Source of the DNA: SAR202 cluster bacterium | GTDB taxonomy: Bacteria; Chloroflexota; Dehalococcoidia; Lucifugimonadales; UBA826 | Length of the DNA: 50,585 bases | Assembly: GCA_008373095.1 (NCBI GenBank) | Contig: RQOP01000034.1 | Span: forward strand, 1-50,585 | Direction of reading: 5' to 3' | Shown here: piece by piece, positions 24,314 to 33,137 of the stretch | How the letters are laid out: every line of letters begins with the position of its first letter | Position numbering within the stretch: position 1 is the stretch's first letter | Made by a program: the position numbers and the translations under genes | Notes under the pieces: generated by a model | Databases searched by the model: none | What the model saw: the letters and a program-made list of their open reading frames with translations, nothing else | Told to the model about the DNA's origin: nothing

Positions 24314-25705
24314 TTATATTTCAGGTTTTTTCCATCCACCCGACATTTGCTCTAGTACAAGAGCTATTGCTAGCGAGACATCCTCTCTCCAAGGTTTGGA
24401 GATTATTTGTACACCAATCGGTAAATTATCCTCCGTGTTCCCGTATCTGACTACTGTGCCTGGCCATCCTGTAAGGTTGTATGCGCTTGTGTACGCAAAA
24501 GCATCTTTATTTTTGCCGTTGAAAGTTTCCCCATGGTTGCACGCAGCAAAAGGAGCAGTAGGAGTGATTATTGCGTCATATTTTTTTATAAATGTCAGCA
24601 TTTCACTACGGTACTGATCCAATCTTTCAAGGTTAGCTGTGTAGTCTGACGTTGGTACAGGCTCCGCACTATCTATTCGTTTTTTTAGGAAAGGAGAGAT
24701 TTCCTCAGTACCGGCATTTTCCATCAACCTTTTCACCCATGCCCTGCCGTCACCGCCGTTTAACCCATTAGTTATATCAGGGACCATTTGCAATGCAAGT
24801 GGTCGGTCTTCTTCAACTTGGCAACCCCTAGCTTCAAGATCTTTTGCCGCCTGTTCAACGGTATCCTGGATGGCTTGAGAGGGTTTGTGGATCCCGTTAT
24901 CGGTATAGAAAGCTATTTTTAAATTAGATACATTGACTGAACGCGGGTCTTCTAAAGGCATTTGAATGATCGCTGGATCAATCCAATCAGGCCCACAAAG
25001 AATCGGCAGGGTCAGTATCAGATCTTCTACGTGACGAGCCATTGGCCCATTTTGAGTTAGAGAGTCAACAGCTCCCATAGTGTGGTTTACTATATGCCCG
25101 GTTCTCGGGATTCTTCCGCTGTTGGGTTTGATACCTGTTATTCCACAAAAGTGTGCAGGCATCCTTATACTTCCCCCAGTGTCGCTGCCTATGTCCAGCG
25201 GTGAACCTCCCGAAGCGATAATGGCAGCAGCTCCTCCGCTCGAGCCGCCAGGAATCCTATCTCTGTTATAAGGGTTGTTGGTTCGACCATAGACCAGGTT
25301 GTCCGTTTCTCCAGCTAAAGTAAATTCCGGTGTGTTTGTTTTACCCAGCAGTATGGCCCCAGCAGCTCGTAATCTAGCCGTGACCGTCGAATCTTTGTCT
25401 GGTATGTGATGTGCTCGGCCTTTCGTTCCTCCTGTAGATATAACACCTTCCGTATCCAATGAATCTTTCAGAGTCATCGGTACTCCGTGCAACAGGCCAA
25501 TGAATTCTTTTTTGGAAATTTTCTCGTCTGCTATCTTTGCTTCAGTAAGTGCTCTGTCAGCACACATTTGTACAACGGCATTAAGCATTGGGTTTACTGA
25601 ATCGATCCGTTCTAAATGCATCTTGGTGATTTCAAGACAAGAAACATTTTTCTGTCTAATTTCTGATGCTATTTGGCTTGCTGACATATAGATTAAGTCG
25701 TTCAA
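24314..25705 (-). CDS. Amidase (amidase signature family)
   Basis: Ser-cisSer-Lys amidase. Catalytic Lys in PMTLKDSLDTEG, the signature PGGSSGGAAAIIASGGSPLD, and DIGSDTGGSIRMPAHFCGIT. I chose a TTG start at 25705 (463 residues) because AAGGAG lies seven bases upstream. A longer frame reaches 25777 but has no ribosome site, and an ATG at 25687 is also possible. First gene of a five-gene operon (amidase, enolase, CoA-transferase, HpcH aldolase, LLM) with gaps of 22-40 bp. It would release ammonia and a carboxylic acid that the following enzymes handle. Confidence 0.94.
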   Translation of the reverse strand: MNDLIYMSASQIASEIRQKNVSCLEITKMHLERIDSVNPMLNAVVQMCADRALTEAKIADEKISKKEFIGLLHGVPMTLKDSLDTEGVISTGGTKGRAHHIPDKDSTVTARLRAAGAILLGKTNTPEFTLAGETDNLVYGRTNNPYNRDRIPGGSSGGAAAIIASGGSPLDIGSDTGGSIRMPAHFCGITGIKPNSGRIPRTGHIVNHTMGAVDSLTQNGPMARHVEDLILTLPILCGPDWIDPAIIQMPLEDPRSVNVSNLKIAFYTDNGIHKPSQAIQDTVEQAAKDLEARGCQVEEDRPLALQMVPDITNGLNGGDGRAWVKRLMENAGTEEISPFLKKRIDSAEPVPTSDYTANLERLDQYRSEMLTFIKKYDAIITPTAPFAACNHGETFNGKNKDAFAYTSAYNLTGWPGTVVRYGNTEDNLPIGVQIISKPWREDVSLAIALVLEQMSGGWKKPEI

Positions 25706-25769
25706 TGTACTTCTCCTTACTTCACTATTCCGAATAATATCACTAGCACCGTATGAATCTTTGAAAGAA

Positions 25770-25779
25770 GTTTGCAAAC
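25770..25779. promoter_or_regulatory. Small palindrome in amidase/MFS divergent region
   Basis: GTTTGCAAAC, ten perfect bases, lies between the likely amidase and MFS starts (25705 and 25838). It may be half of an operator, or chance. Confidence 0.2.
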
Positions 25780-25837
25780 AAGTTATTCCAGCAGTGTTAT
25801 ATTTGACCCATTTTCAAACTGGCTATTTGTGAAGTTA

Positions 25838-27079
25838 ATGAACCAAAATACATTAAAGGTGTGGTCTAGCAATAGACTTTGGGCTGTGTCTGTAGGCGAA
25901 ACTCTTGCGTGGGCAGGGCTTTTCTATATATTCCCTGCATCTTTGCTACGGTGGCAATTACATTTTGGATGGAGCATATCAGAGTTATCTGTGGCTCTTA
26001 TGATCGCTCTTATAGTTTCAGCTGTTTCCGGAATAGGCTCAGGGAAAGTAATTGATAAAGGATTTGGCAGAGAACTGATGATGATTGGAGTGGTGCTGGG
26101 AGGGGTTTGTTTGACCATTGTACCTTTCATTCAGTCGTTAGGGTCGTTTTATATATTGTGGGCTGTAATAGGTGTTGCCATGGGGGCGTGCCTTTATGAT
26201 CCTTGTTTTGCGATCCTGACTAGGCAGTATTCTTCTGAAGCTAAAGAACCCATTGTGATGGTCAGCCTTTTGGCAGGGTTTTCGATAACATTTTGTTTCA
26301 TATTGTCTACCTACATTTCCAGTGTTTTCAGTTGGCAGTTCAGTTTCTATATATTTGGGTTTTTGCTGTGTTTTTTTGCAGCACCACTTTTTTGGTTCGG
26401 GATTTCTGCTGACAGAGGAGAAAAATCTATAAAGGAAGAGACGTCCTGTAAACCATATGGATTTTCTACACTCTTAGGTGCTCTGATTTCAAAGCCGTTC
26501 TTTTGGGGATTAAGCATTATGTTCGCGGCTTTTGCATTAAATCACATAATGCTGATAAGCCAAATATTACCCTTATTTGAAAGCAAGGGGGCTACTCCGA
26601 CTTCATCTGTTTTGATTGCTTCAGCTATGGGGCCAATGCAAGTTGGTGGTCGTGTGGGATTACTGTTAATTGAAAAACGTCTTAAAAGGCAGTTTGATAT
26701 TGCCTGGGTTGCTATATTAAGTTGCTTGATTTTGGTTTGTGCCAGTGGAATGCTTTATTTTTCTGAAACCAGCCTTCTGGTTCTAGGTGTTTTTGTCGTG
26801 TTCCAGGGAGTTGCGTTTGGGATCATAAACATTGTCAAACCAGTAATAGTTGCCACCCTTTTAGGGGAATCTGACTTCGGATTTATTGCTGCGATCGTAG
26901 GTATTGGCTATATTCTAGGGTTTGCTGTTGCTCCAGGGGTATCTGGATTAGTATCAGATTTTTGGGGTCTTGATGTTCTTATTTCAACGACTTTTTTGAT
27001 TGCTTTATTGGGATTTGTTGTATTTTCCTATGTAGTACTAAAAAGTCGTAAAGTGATTAATCTGAAAGGCTGGCGATAA
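25838..27079 (+). CDS. MFS transporter
   Basis: Major facilitator superfamily carrier with about 12 hydrophobic helices. The first begins RLWAVSVGETLAWAGLFYIF, and the loop with GKVIDKGFGRELMMIG is the typical cytoplasmic motif after helix 2. I prefer the ATG at 25838 (413 residues). The frame extends to a TTG at 25772 with no obvious SD. It is divergent from the amidase operon and probably imports a substrate for it. Its 3' end overlaps the haloalkane dehalogenase gene by 23 bp on the other strand, so the two mRNAs share an antisense end. Confidence 0.9.
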   Translation: MNQNTLKVWSSNRLWAVSVGETLAWAGLFYIFPASLLRWQLHFGWSISELSVALMIALIVSAVSGIGSGKVIDKGFGRELMMIGVVLGGVCLTIVPFIQSLGSFYILWAVIGVAMGACLYDPCFAILTRQYSSEAKEPIVMVSLLAGFSITFCFILSTYISSVFSWQFSFYIFGFLLCFFAAPLFWFGISADRGEKSIKEETSCKPYGFSTLLGALISKPFFWGLSIMFAAFALNHIMLISQILPLFESKGATPTSSVLIASAMGPMQVGGRVGLLLIEKRLKRQFDIAWVAILSCLILVCASGMLYFSETSLLVLGVFVVFQGVAFGIINIVKPVIVATLLGESDFGFIAAIVGIGYILGFAVAPGVSGLVSDFWGLDVLISTTFLIALLGFVVFSYVVLKSRKVINLKGWR

Positions 27080-27971
27080 ATTCTGCAAGATGACCGCCTA
27101 TGTCGTCGGGAGATATTTCCTGAATGAAATGCCCTCCCTTAACGGTTACTTCTTTTTGATTGTGCCAGGTCCGTGTCTTTTCTCTCTGCTTGCCTACTAA
27201 TATAGATCCAGGTTCAGCATTTATAAAGAGTTTTGGGATGTCACATACACTAAAAAAATCTGAATATGATTGTACTAACTGAACGATTTCCTTAGGTTCT
27301 CCAGCGATGGGTATTTCTCGGGGCCAAGTCAAAGTAGGTCTTCTATCTTCCCCTGCTGACTTAAAGGGCTCCATATAGACTTTCAGGTCTTCCTCTGAAA
27401 GTCTTCCATCTCCAGCTAGTATTCTTTCGACAAATATATTTTTGTCTAGGATCAACTCTTCTCCGGCATCGGATCTAAATGCTTGAAATATATTCCTTGC
27501 CACTTCGGGCCAGTCATCCCAACTTTCTATTGGGCTTGTTATCGCTTCCATATAGGAAACACTTTTAACTTTTTCAGGGTTTAGAAAAGTCCAGTAAAAT
27601 CCAAGCGCTGAACCCCAGTCATGAATAACAAAATGTACTTTTTTAAGGTCTAAATTATCAAAAAGCCCATATAGGTATTCGCTGTGTTCTTCAAATTTGT
27701 AACTATTGGGCCCGGGGTTGTCCAATTTGTCTGATTCACCCATACCAATGAGGTCTGGAGCGATGATTCTTCCAAGATGAGCAACGTGGGGAATTATATT
27801 TCTCCAAAGGTATGAAGATGTTGGGTTTCCGTGTATGAAAACTATTGGGTCCCCTTCTCCCTGGTCTATGTAGGCCAAGGATTTTCCTTTTATGCACATA
27901 CGTTTTTTAGGATATTGATTTGCAAATGAATTGTCGTTAGACATCACGTTTCCATGGATTTTATTTTTCAT
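27057..27971 (-). CDS. Haloalkane dehalogenase (HLD-II-like)
   Basis: Alpha/beta hydrolase of 304 residues with the haloalkane dehalogenase signature. The oxyanion/halide Asn is in FIHGNPTSSYLWRNI (Asn49), and nucleophile Asp118 plus halide Trp119 are in VIHDWGSALGF. The acid is Glu142 in MEAITSPIESW, in the position of Glu130 in the Rhodococcus enzyme, and the base is His281 in GGHFIQEISP. The PDLIGMGESDK motif is also diagnostic. Reaction: C-halogen hydrolysis to alcohol and halide. A shorter start at 27944 is possible. It is divergent from the FlK-like thioesterase and overlaps the MFS end. Confidence 0.93.
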   Translation of the reverse strand: MKNKIHGNVMSNDNSFANQYPKKRMCIKGKSLAYIDQGEGDPIVFIHGNPTSSYLWRNIIPHVAHLGRIIAPDLIGMGESDKLDNPGPNSYKFEEHSEYLYGLFDNLDLKKVHFVIHDWGSALGFYWTFLNPEKVKSVSYMEAITSPIESWDDWPEVARNIFQAFRSDAGEELILDKNIFVERILAGDGRLSEEDLKVYMEPFKSAGEDRRPTLTWPREIPIAGEPKEIVQLVQSYSDFFSVCDIPKLFINAEPGSILVGKQREKTRTWHNQKEVTVKGGHFIQEISPDDIGGHLAEFIASLSD

Positions 27972-28047
27972 TCTCGTTAGTTGGATTCATTTTTACCTGT
28001 TGGATCTTATCAAAAATGCCCTGAAACATTCTTTTTTCCTACTTAGG

Positions 28048-28053
28048 TATAAT
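28048..28053 (+). promoter_or_regulatory. Candidate -10 element for FlK-like/alcohol dehydrogenase genes
   Basis: A perfect TATAAT 31 bp before the TTG start of the thioesterase gene. No good -35 is visible at 16-18 bp (AACATT at 17 bp). It is the best promoter-like hexamer of the divergent gap. Confidence 0.4.
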
Positions 28054-28083
28054 CGCGCTTATATTTATTTTTAGGAGAACACT

Positions 28084-28458
28084 TTGGATACTAGTAAACT
28101 TGAAGTTGGGCAATCGGGTCGTATAAACGTAGAGGTTACTACTGAAATGACGACTAATAGGACTGGTAATGCTGGGGATGATGTATTGTCTACTCCGGCT
28201 ATGCTGGGACTCATGGAAGGTGCCTGTATAAAGCAGTCTGATCATCTTTTGGATAAAAATGCCTCAACGGTAGGTTATGCGGTTGATGGGCTCAGACATG
28301 TTGCGAGGACTGATGTTGGGGAAACTGTGGAAATAAGCACATCTCTGACTGAAGTGGATCGAGCAAAAGGTCGCCTCACTTATGAAATAGAAGTGACCCA
28401 TAATGGTAGTACCGTGGGTAAGGCAGTACACAAAAGAGCGATAATTTCTAAAGGATAA
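28084..28458 (+). CDS. FlK-like hotdog-fold thioesterase
   Basis: Hotdog protein of 124 residues. The FlK catalytic pattern is present with correct spacing: Thr and Glu in STPAMLGLMEGA (eight apart, as T42/E50) and a histidine 27 residues later in GLRHVARTDVGE (compare H76). The known FlK enzyme hydrolyses fluoroacetyl-CoA, but homologues act on other acyl-CoAs, so specificity is open. The start is TTG with AGGAG seven bases upstream. It is probably co-transcribed with the alcohol dehydrogenase and is divergent from haloalkane dehalogenase. Confidence 0.85.
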   Translation: MDTSKLEVGQSGRINVEVTTEMTTNRTGNAGDDVLSTPAMLGLMEGACIKQSDHLLDKNASTVGYAVDGLRHVARTDVGETVEISTSLTEVDRAKGRLTYEIEVTHNGSTVGKAVHKRAIISKG

Positions 28459-28522
28459 AATTATCTGATACCAATGTGGGCGGCAATACATATTTTTGAG
28501 CTTTAGGAAAGGAGAACCAGTT

Positions 28523-29551
28523 ATGCAGGGAATGTTTTTTACTGGAAATTCTGTTGTGGAGGCCATAAATATCGACAAAGTGGGTCCAGCCTCTGGAGAG
28601 GTGTTACTAGAAATGAAAGCTTCCGGTGTGTGCGGCAGTGATTTAAAGAATTTTAGAGCCCCAAAATCGGATAAACCGAAACAGTCCGATTTGAAAGTTC
28701 CTGGTCATGAGCCCGTTGGCGTTGTAGCGGAAGTTGGTCCAAATGTAGGTGGTCTTTCCGTTGGAGATAGGGTGATGATGCATCACTACACTGGATGCCT
28801 GCAATGCTCTATGTGCCTTACGGGATACACTCAAATGTGTTTGGTTGCCCACGAGGTTTATGGATCAACAGAGCATGGTGGGCATCAGGAATACATGCTC
28901 GTTCCAGCTTATACATGTATCCCTATGCCAGAAGGTCTGGATTTCGTTTCTGCAGCTGCTTGTTCCTGTGGCACGGGAACGGCTTTTCATGCAGTAAAAA
29001 GATTGAACCCTACAGGGTTGGATACAGTGGCTATATTTGGTCAAGGACCTGTTGGCCTTTCGGCAACTATGTTTGCTGCACAGCTGGGTGCAAGGGTTAT
29101 AGCGGTTGATATATCCCAGTACAGACTGAATCTGGCTAGGGAGTTAGGCGCTAGTGAAGTGATAGATTCATCTTCACACGATGCAGAACAGATCATTAGG
29201 GAACTCACTTCAGGAGAAGGTGCGGAATGCACCTTGGACGCCACAGGTATACCAGAAGTAAGAATTCAAGCTGTTGATAGTGCTAAGTACTGGGGAAAAG
29301 TATGTTTTGTAGGAGAGGGTAATACCACGACTTTTGATGTTAGTGCTCAAATAATTCATAAACAATTAACAATATTAGGATCCTGGACGTTTAGTCAGGC
29401 TGGTCTGAGTGAAGTTGCAAATTTTGTCATCCAAAGACAATCTCCTATGGATAAATTAATCACACATACATTCCCACTTAAAGAAGCCCAAAAAGCGTAC
29501 GACACTTTTATTTCAGGCGAAACAGGGAAAGTTATTCTGACAATGAATTAA
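28523..29551 (+). CDS. Zinc-dependent alcohol dehydrogenase (MDR family)
   Basis: Medium-chain dehydrogenase/reductase, 342 residues from the ATG at 28523, which has GGAG eight bases upstream (the TTG at 28496 lacks one). Catalytic zinc ligand in SGVCGSDLKNF and KVPGHEPVG, structural zinc in CLQCSMCLTGYTQMC, and the nucleotide motif is FGQGPVGLSATM with a following VIAVDISQYRL typical of NAD-preferring enzymes. It lies 64 bp after the thioesterase gene. Substrate undetermined; sorbitol/threonine-dehydrogenase-like members are most similar in pattern. Confidence 0.93.
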   Translation: MQGMFFTGNSVVEAINIDKVGPASGEVLLEMKASGVCGSDLKNFRAPKSDKPKQSDLKVPGHEPVGVVAEVGPNVGGLSVGDRVMMHHYTGCLQCSMCLTGYTQMCLVAHEVYGSTEHGGHQEYMLVPAYTCIPMPEGLDFVSAAACSCGTGTAFHAVKRLNPTGLDTVAIFGQGPVGLSATMFAAQLGARVIAVDISQYRLNLARELGASEVIDSSSHDAEQIIRELTSGEGAECTLDATGIPEVRIQAVDSAKYWGKVCFVGEGNTTTFDVSAQIIHKQLTILGSWTFSQAGLSEVANFVIQRQSPMDKLITHTFPLKEAQKAYDTFISGETGKVILTMN

Positions 29552-29584
29552 TCCGGTGAAAATCCGAATCTGAAAGTTTTTGAC

Positions 29585-30529
29585 TTAAAACAGAGCGATT
29601 GGATTTACGGGTGACCCTGTGCCTCCTTCCACCACTAGTGGTGCTATGGTCAAATGAAAGGTATATCTGCCTAACTCTTCACAGGTGTTTGATAATCGAT
29701 CAAAATCTGCATTGTCCAAAATTGGCATTCCCATGTGAGGGATGATTACCTCGTGGACGGCTATCCGTGCCGGATAATCGTGATCTCTATACCCCGATTC
29801 TTGTAGATCCCAGCCTAATAATGAAGCATCTGTATTATAAAGAAATTCAATTATTGAAGGTGCATTTCCAGGAGTGTTGGGTGGGAATGTCATTTTTAAA
29901 TCTGGATGTGCTTCCCAAAATGATTTATAACCAGACCGTATGAAAACTGCATCACCTGTTTGGGGAGTTATTCCTTGGCTTTTTGCCCAATCTTCTAATT
30001 CCCAACCTTCCACTGGTTTGTCTAATTCAACAAAATCAGTACCTCTAAATTTTGGGATGTCATACAGAACCCCTCTTGTCACGATACCGTCTCTCCAGTT
30101 TTCTATTGAATGACTTGTAGCTCCTGATTCAGTTACAAGAGCCGGATCCTTATCGTTGTATAGACGTCCTCCTTCTTCCACACTTTTAGTAAAAAAATGG
30201 CATAGGGCGTCTATGTGTGTGTTTACAAACCCATGATATGAGACGCCAATGTAATCTCCAGAACCTCTTTCATGGACCGACATTTCGTGATCGGCTGGTT
30301 TGGGATTTCTGTGTGAATCGGGAATTACAGCCTGCGTTGCCAACGGATTCGCACATGAAACACTCTTCCCTGTTTTAATAAGGTTAGCGGTTTCCTTTAC
30401 TATGTCGGGATTTATGTGGTTAAGTGTTCCAAATTGATCATCATCTCCCCATCTTCCCCAATTACTGAATTTAGTTTTGTAATCGAGATATTCTTGTACC
30501 GTCGTTGGTGTTCGTTCTTTAAGACCCAT
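29585..30529 (-). CDS. Cyclase-family metal hydrolase (kynurenine-formamidase-like)
   Basis: Protein of 314 residues of the cyclase (Mn/Zn) family. The metal-binding HxxxD segment is in NTHIDALCHFF, and the other blocks are IGVSYHGFVNTH and IRSGYKSFWEAHPDLK. Members include arylformamidase and isatin hydrolase, which open amide or lactam bonds. The length is more than the 200-residue KynB type and closer to the longer cyclase-like proteins. It is last in the minus-strand run of five genes 34606-29585, with a 100-bp gap before it. The ATG has no strong SD. Confidence 0.87.
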   Translation of the reverse strand: MGLKERTPTTVQEYLDYKTKFSNWGRWGDDDQFGTLNHINPDIVKETANLIKTGKSVSCANPLATQAVIPDSHRNPKPADHEMSVHERGSGDYIGVSYHGFVNTHIDALCHFFTKSVEEGGRLYNDKDPALVTESGATSHSIENWRDGIVTRGVLYDIPKFRGTDFVELDKPVEGWELEDWAKSQGITPQTGDAVFIRSGYKSFWEAHPDLKMTFPPNTPGNAPSIIEFLYNTDASLLGWDLQESGYRDHDYPARIAVHEVIIPHMGMPILDNADFDRLSNTCEELGRYTFHLTIAPLVVEGGTGSPVNPIALF

Positions 30530-30629
30530 GTCATCTCACTTTATTTAGATTTTTCTTAATTAAATTAAATTGGTAGTCTAATTGAGTTGGAATCATAAGA
30601 TTTCTGTTATTTTCCCTGAATTAGAAATA

Positions 30630-31817
30630 TCAACCATTAGATATTGCTGAATGGTCCCAAGGGGTTATCCATTTGTCCTTTATTTCCATACCGAAACCAG
30701 GTGCGTCCGAAGGTTTGATATATCCGTCTTTTGGCATGGGCATTCCTGGTATTGGGCAAACCTCCTCGAGGGGTATACCCGGGTCTGATCCCATCCAAAA
30801 TTCTGCCATCGGTGATTCTGGCATGGATATAGCGAAATGCTGTCCCCATGGGGATGCCGCTGCAGCATGTGGAATAGTAATTAGGCCCGCAGCTTCTCCA
30901 ATGGCATATATTTTTAGAGCTTCCGTCAAGCCACCGCACCATTTTAGATCTGGTTGCAGTACATCAACTGCTCTATTTTCTACCAACTGCCTAAATGTCC
31001 ATCTTCCATGGTGGTCTTCTCCCGTCGCAAGAGGAACCCAGTTGATCGCTTTTCGCAGTTCAATATGTCCTTCTAGATCTGTCGGAATTAAAGGTTCTTC
31101 AAGCCATCTCAAGCCGTATGGTCTAAGACGTTCGGCCATCCTCACTGCAAATTCCACATTAAAAGACATGACCGGGTTATACATTAATTCAGCGTTGTTA
31201 CCTATGGTTTCTCTTGCTGCGGAGATTTTTTCTTCTACTAAATTAAGACCCTCTATTCCCATGTCATAATGAGCTGGATTTGAGACTTTAAAATGTTTGA
31301 ATCCTAACTCTATTGACCAATCTAGATCGTCCGATGTCACATAGCAGAGGGATTTCTCTCTACAAGGGCCTCCAAGTAGGCTGTAAACTGGCTGCTGCAT
31401 TAACTTGCCCTTTAGATCCCATAGGGCAAGGTCGATACCGGACTGGGCTACCGTAGCTATTCCACCAGATCCAAACCTTTGGGTAGATCGCCACATTAGG
31501 TCGTTTAGGAACTCTAAAGCGAAACAATCTCTTCCTTCCAGTAAAGGTGCAAAATGATAATCTACGATTGATGCCGTTATCTCCCCAAAGCTTGTTTGAC
31601 CTAGACCCCAAGTGCCATCTTCTGCAATAACCTGTACCCATATGCTTTCGTTGGTGTTCGCACCGGGCATTTGTCCGTGAGCTGTTGTGAATTCCGGGTA
31701 TTTATTTATCGGAAGAGCTCTGGCAGAGGTATTGTTCCAGTTTGGTCTTCTTGGTTTGGAAGTAGGAGGTGATTTTGGTATATCGACCTGCACGGCTCTA
31801 ATTTTCTTTATTTTCAT
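30630..31817 (-). CDS. Enolase-superfamily protein, L-rhamnonate dehydratase-like, with an Asp-to-Asn ligand
   Basis: Protein of 395 residues. The barrel end resembles L-rhamnonate dehydratase: GLRWLEEPLIPTDLEG, ATGEDHHGRWTFRQLVENRA, DVLQPDLKWCGGLTEA, and TIPHAAAASPWGQH. The two Glu metal ligands are seen in WLEEP and ATGED, but the first ligand position reads LMYNPVMSF, with Asn214 (codon 31176-31178) where Asp is usual. The Lys motif is FKVSN, also unusual. A GGGGGAG run lies a few bases before the ATG. Which sugar acid it handles is unknown. It lies with an SDR, an MFS carrier and a cyclase in one run. Confidence 0.88.
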   Translation of the reverse strand: MKIKKIRAVQVDIPKSPPTSKPRRPNWNNTSARALPINKYPEFTTAHGQMPGANTNESIWVQVIAEDGTWGLGQTSFGEITASIVDYHFAPLLEGRDCFALEFLNDLMWRSTQRFGSGGIATVAQSGIDLALWDLKGKLMQQPVYSLLGGPCREKSLCYVTSDDLDWSIELGFKHFKVSNPAHYDMGIEGLNLVEEKISAARETIGNNAELMYNPVMSFNVEFAVRMAERLRPYGLRWLEEPLIPTDLEGHIELRKAINWVPLATGEDHHGRWTFRQLVENRAVDVLQPDLKWCGGLTEALKIYAIGEAAGLITIPHAAAASPWGQHFAISMPESPMAEFWMGSDPGIPLEEVCPIPGMPMPKDGYIKPSDAPGFGMEIKDKWITPWDHSAISNG

Positions 31818-31905
31818 TCACTCCCCCGCTGTATATGTATGCATTAGAAATTTTTAAGACCGACCTGATTGTTTTCGTTGCATAATACAGGTCTTTCCGA
31901 TCGGG

Positions 31906-33114
31906 TTATACTTCCCTGAGTTTTCGAAATGTTAGCATCGTTACTATTGCCAATAGAATTAAAGCGCTTCCATGTAGGGACAGCGCTGCAGTAACCCCCA
32001 ATACTGATGCCAAGGCACCGATTTCTAAGCTTCCTAATGGGGCAGTACCTACCGCTGTTGTCCACGCTCCCATTACTCTACCTCTTAAATCATTAGGAAC
32101 GAGTCTTTGAAGCAATGTTTGGGAAAATAAGTCAGATAAGGCCATCATTCCGCTCATCACAAATATAGCTATGATGGCTACATAAACGGTTGGTGCCAGC
32201 CCCAGAAGAAGAAGAGCAATACCAAATACATGTAGAACGATAATAAATTTGATGCCTTGACGACCCTTTTGCCCAAATATTGAAATTATAGCTATAGCTG
32301 CGATACCTCCAGCCGAGCTAAATGCGTTAAGGAGACCTAGTCCTTCAGGCCCCATATCCCATATATCTCTAGCTATACTCGGCATTAAAGCTTGAGAGGT
32401 AAATCCTAGAAGTTCAACAGACATTACAATAAAAACCAATGCAGACAGAGTGCGATTCCGTTTTAGTTCTTGCCAGAATTCATAGAAACCATTTGAAAGA
32501 TTACCTTTCTTTGAAGGCGCCGATTGCCCAGGTGATTTGATTAAGGTTAATATCAAAAAAGCGCATCCACATCCAATAGATATGGCAAAATATCCGGCTC
32601 CGGCTCCCCATTTACCGAGTACAAAACCGACCACTAATGCACCGACCAGTCCACCACTACGCATGGCCAGAGCAAGGTAGGACATGCCTAATAATCCATT
32701 TTCTGGCCCCACTAAATCAAAAACAAAACTACGATTGATAGTATTAATCATCATGTGACAAGTGCCTCCGATCGCTGGAATTATCAGTAAGTGCCATAAT
32801 TCTGATTTTCCATATGCCAAAAGTAACCCCATCAGGAATGCGACCAAAGTAGCTGTAGCCATTAATGATCGAATGAGGGTTCTCCTGTCAACAAGATCTG
32901 AAATAGTACCGGCTGTAAGACCTAGAAAAAATGCTGGGGCATGACGTATGCCCATTGCCAGACCTACCATGAACGGTGAGTCAGTTAATTCTAGGATCAC
33001 CCAGCCTAAAACGACATTTTCACCACGAGTAACACTCTCAAAGAAAGTTGCAGAAGCCAGTAACCTGAAGTCCCGTAACCTTAGGACGGGCGAGTTTTTA
33101 ATTTTATTTAACAA
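31906..33114 (-). CDS. MFS transporter (MFS_3/enterobactin-exporter-like)
   Basis: A 402-residue carrier with about 12 hydrophobic helices. The early block NVVLGWVILELTDSPFMVGL and the AGTISDLVDRRTLI loop match the MFS_3 group (often exporters). The frame starts at a TTG (33114) without a visible SD. It is 23 bp after the SDR gene and 88 bp before the rhamnonate-dehydratase-like gene, so it may export or import a product of this sugar-acid-like cluster. The C-terminal end after the last helix is short. Confidence 0.9.
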   Translation of the reverse strand: MLNKIKNSPVLRLRDFRLLASATFFESVTRGENVVLGWVILELTDSPFMVGLAMGIRHAPAFFLGLTAGTISDLVDRRTLIRSLMATATLVAFLMGLLLAYGKSELWHLLIIPAIGGTCHMMINTINRSFVFDLVGPENGLLGMSYLALAMRSGGLVGALVVGFVLGKWGAGAGYFAISIGCGCAFLILTLIKSPGQSAPSKKGNLSNGFYEFWQELKRNRTLSALVFIVMSVELLGFTSQALMPSIARDIWDMGPEGLGLLNAFSSAGGIAAIAIISIFGQKGRQGIKFIIVLHVFGIALLLLGLAPTVYVAIIAIFVMSGMMALSDLFSQTLLQRLVPNDLRGRVMGAWTTAVGTAPLGSLEIGALASVLGVTAALSLHGSALILLAIVTMLTFRKLREV

Positions 33115-33137
33115 GTTAGTTATTAAATGGGAACAAA

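Noticed and set aside
30673-31269. 198-codon plus-strand frame within the rhamnonate-dehydratase-like gene
   Set aside because: The minus-strand frame has clear enolase motifs, while this one has no recognisable domain or SD; it is antisense shadow.
31862-31893. Inverted repeat GACCTG/CAGGTC between MFS and enolase genes
   Set aside because: Six-base arms with a 20-base loop and no T run; too weak for a terminator or operator claim.
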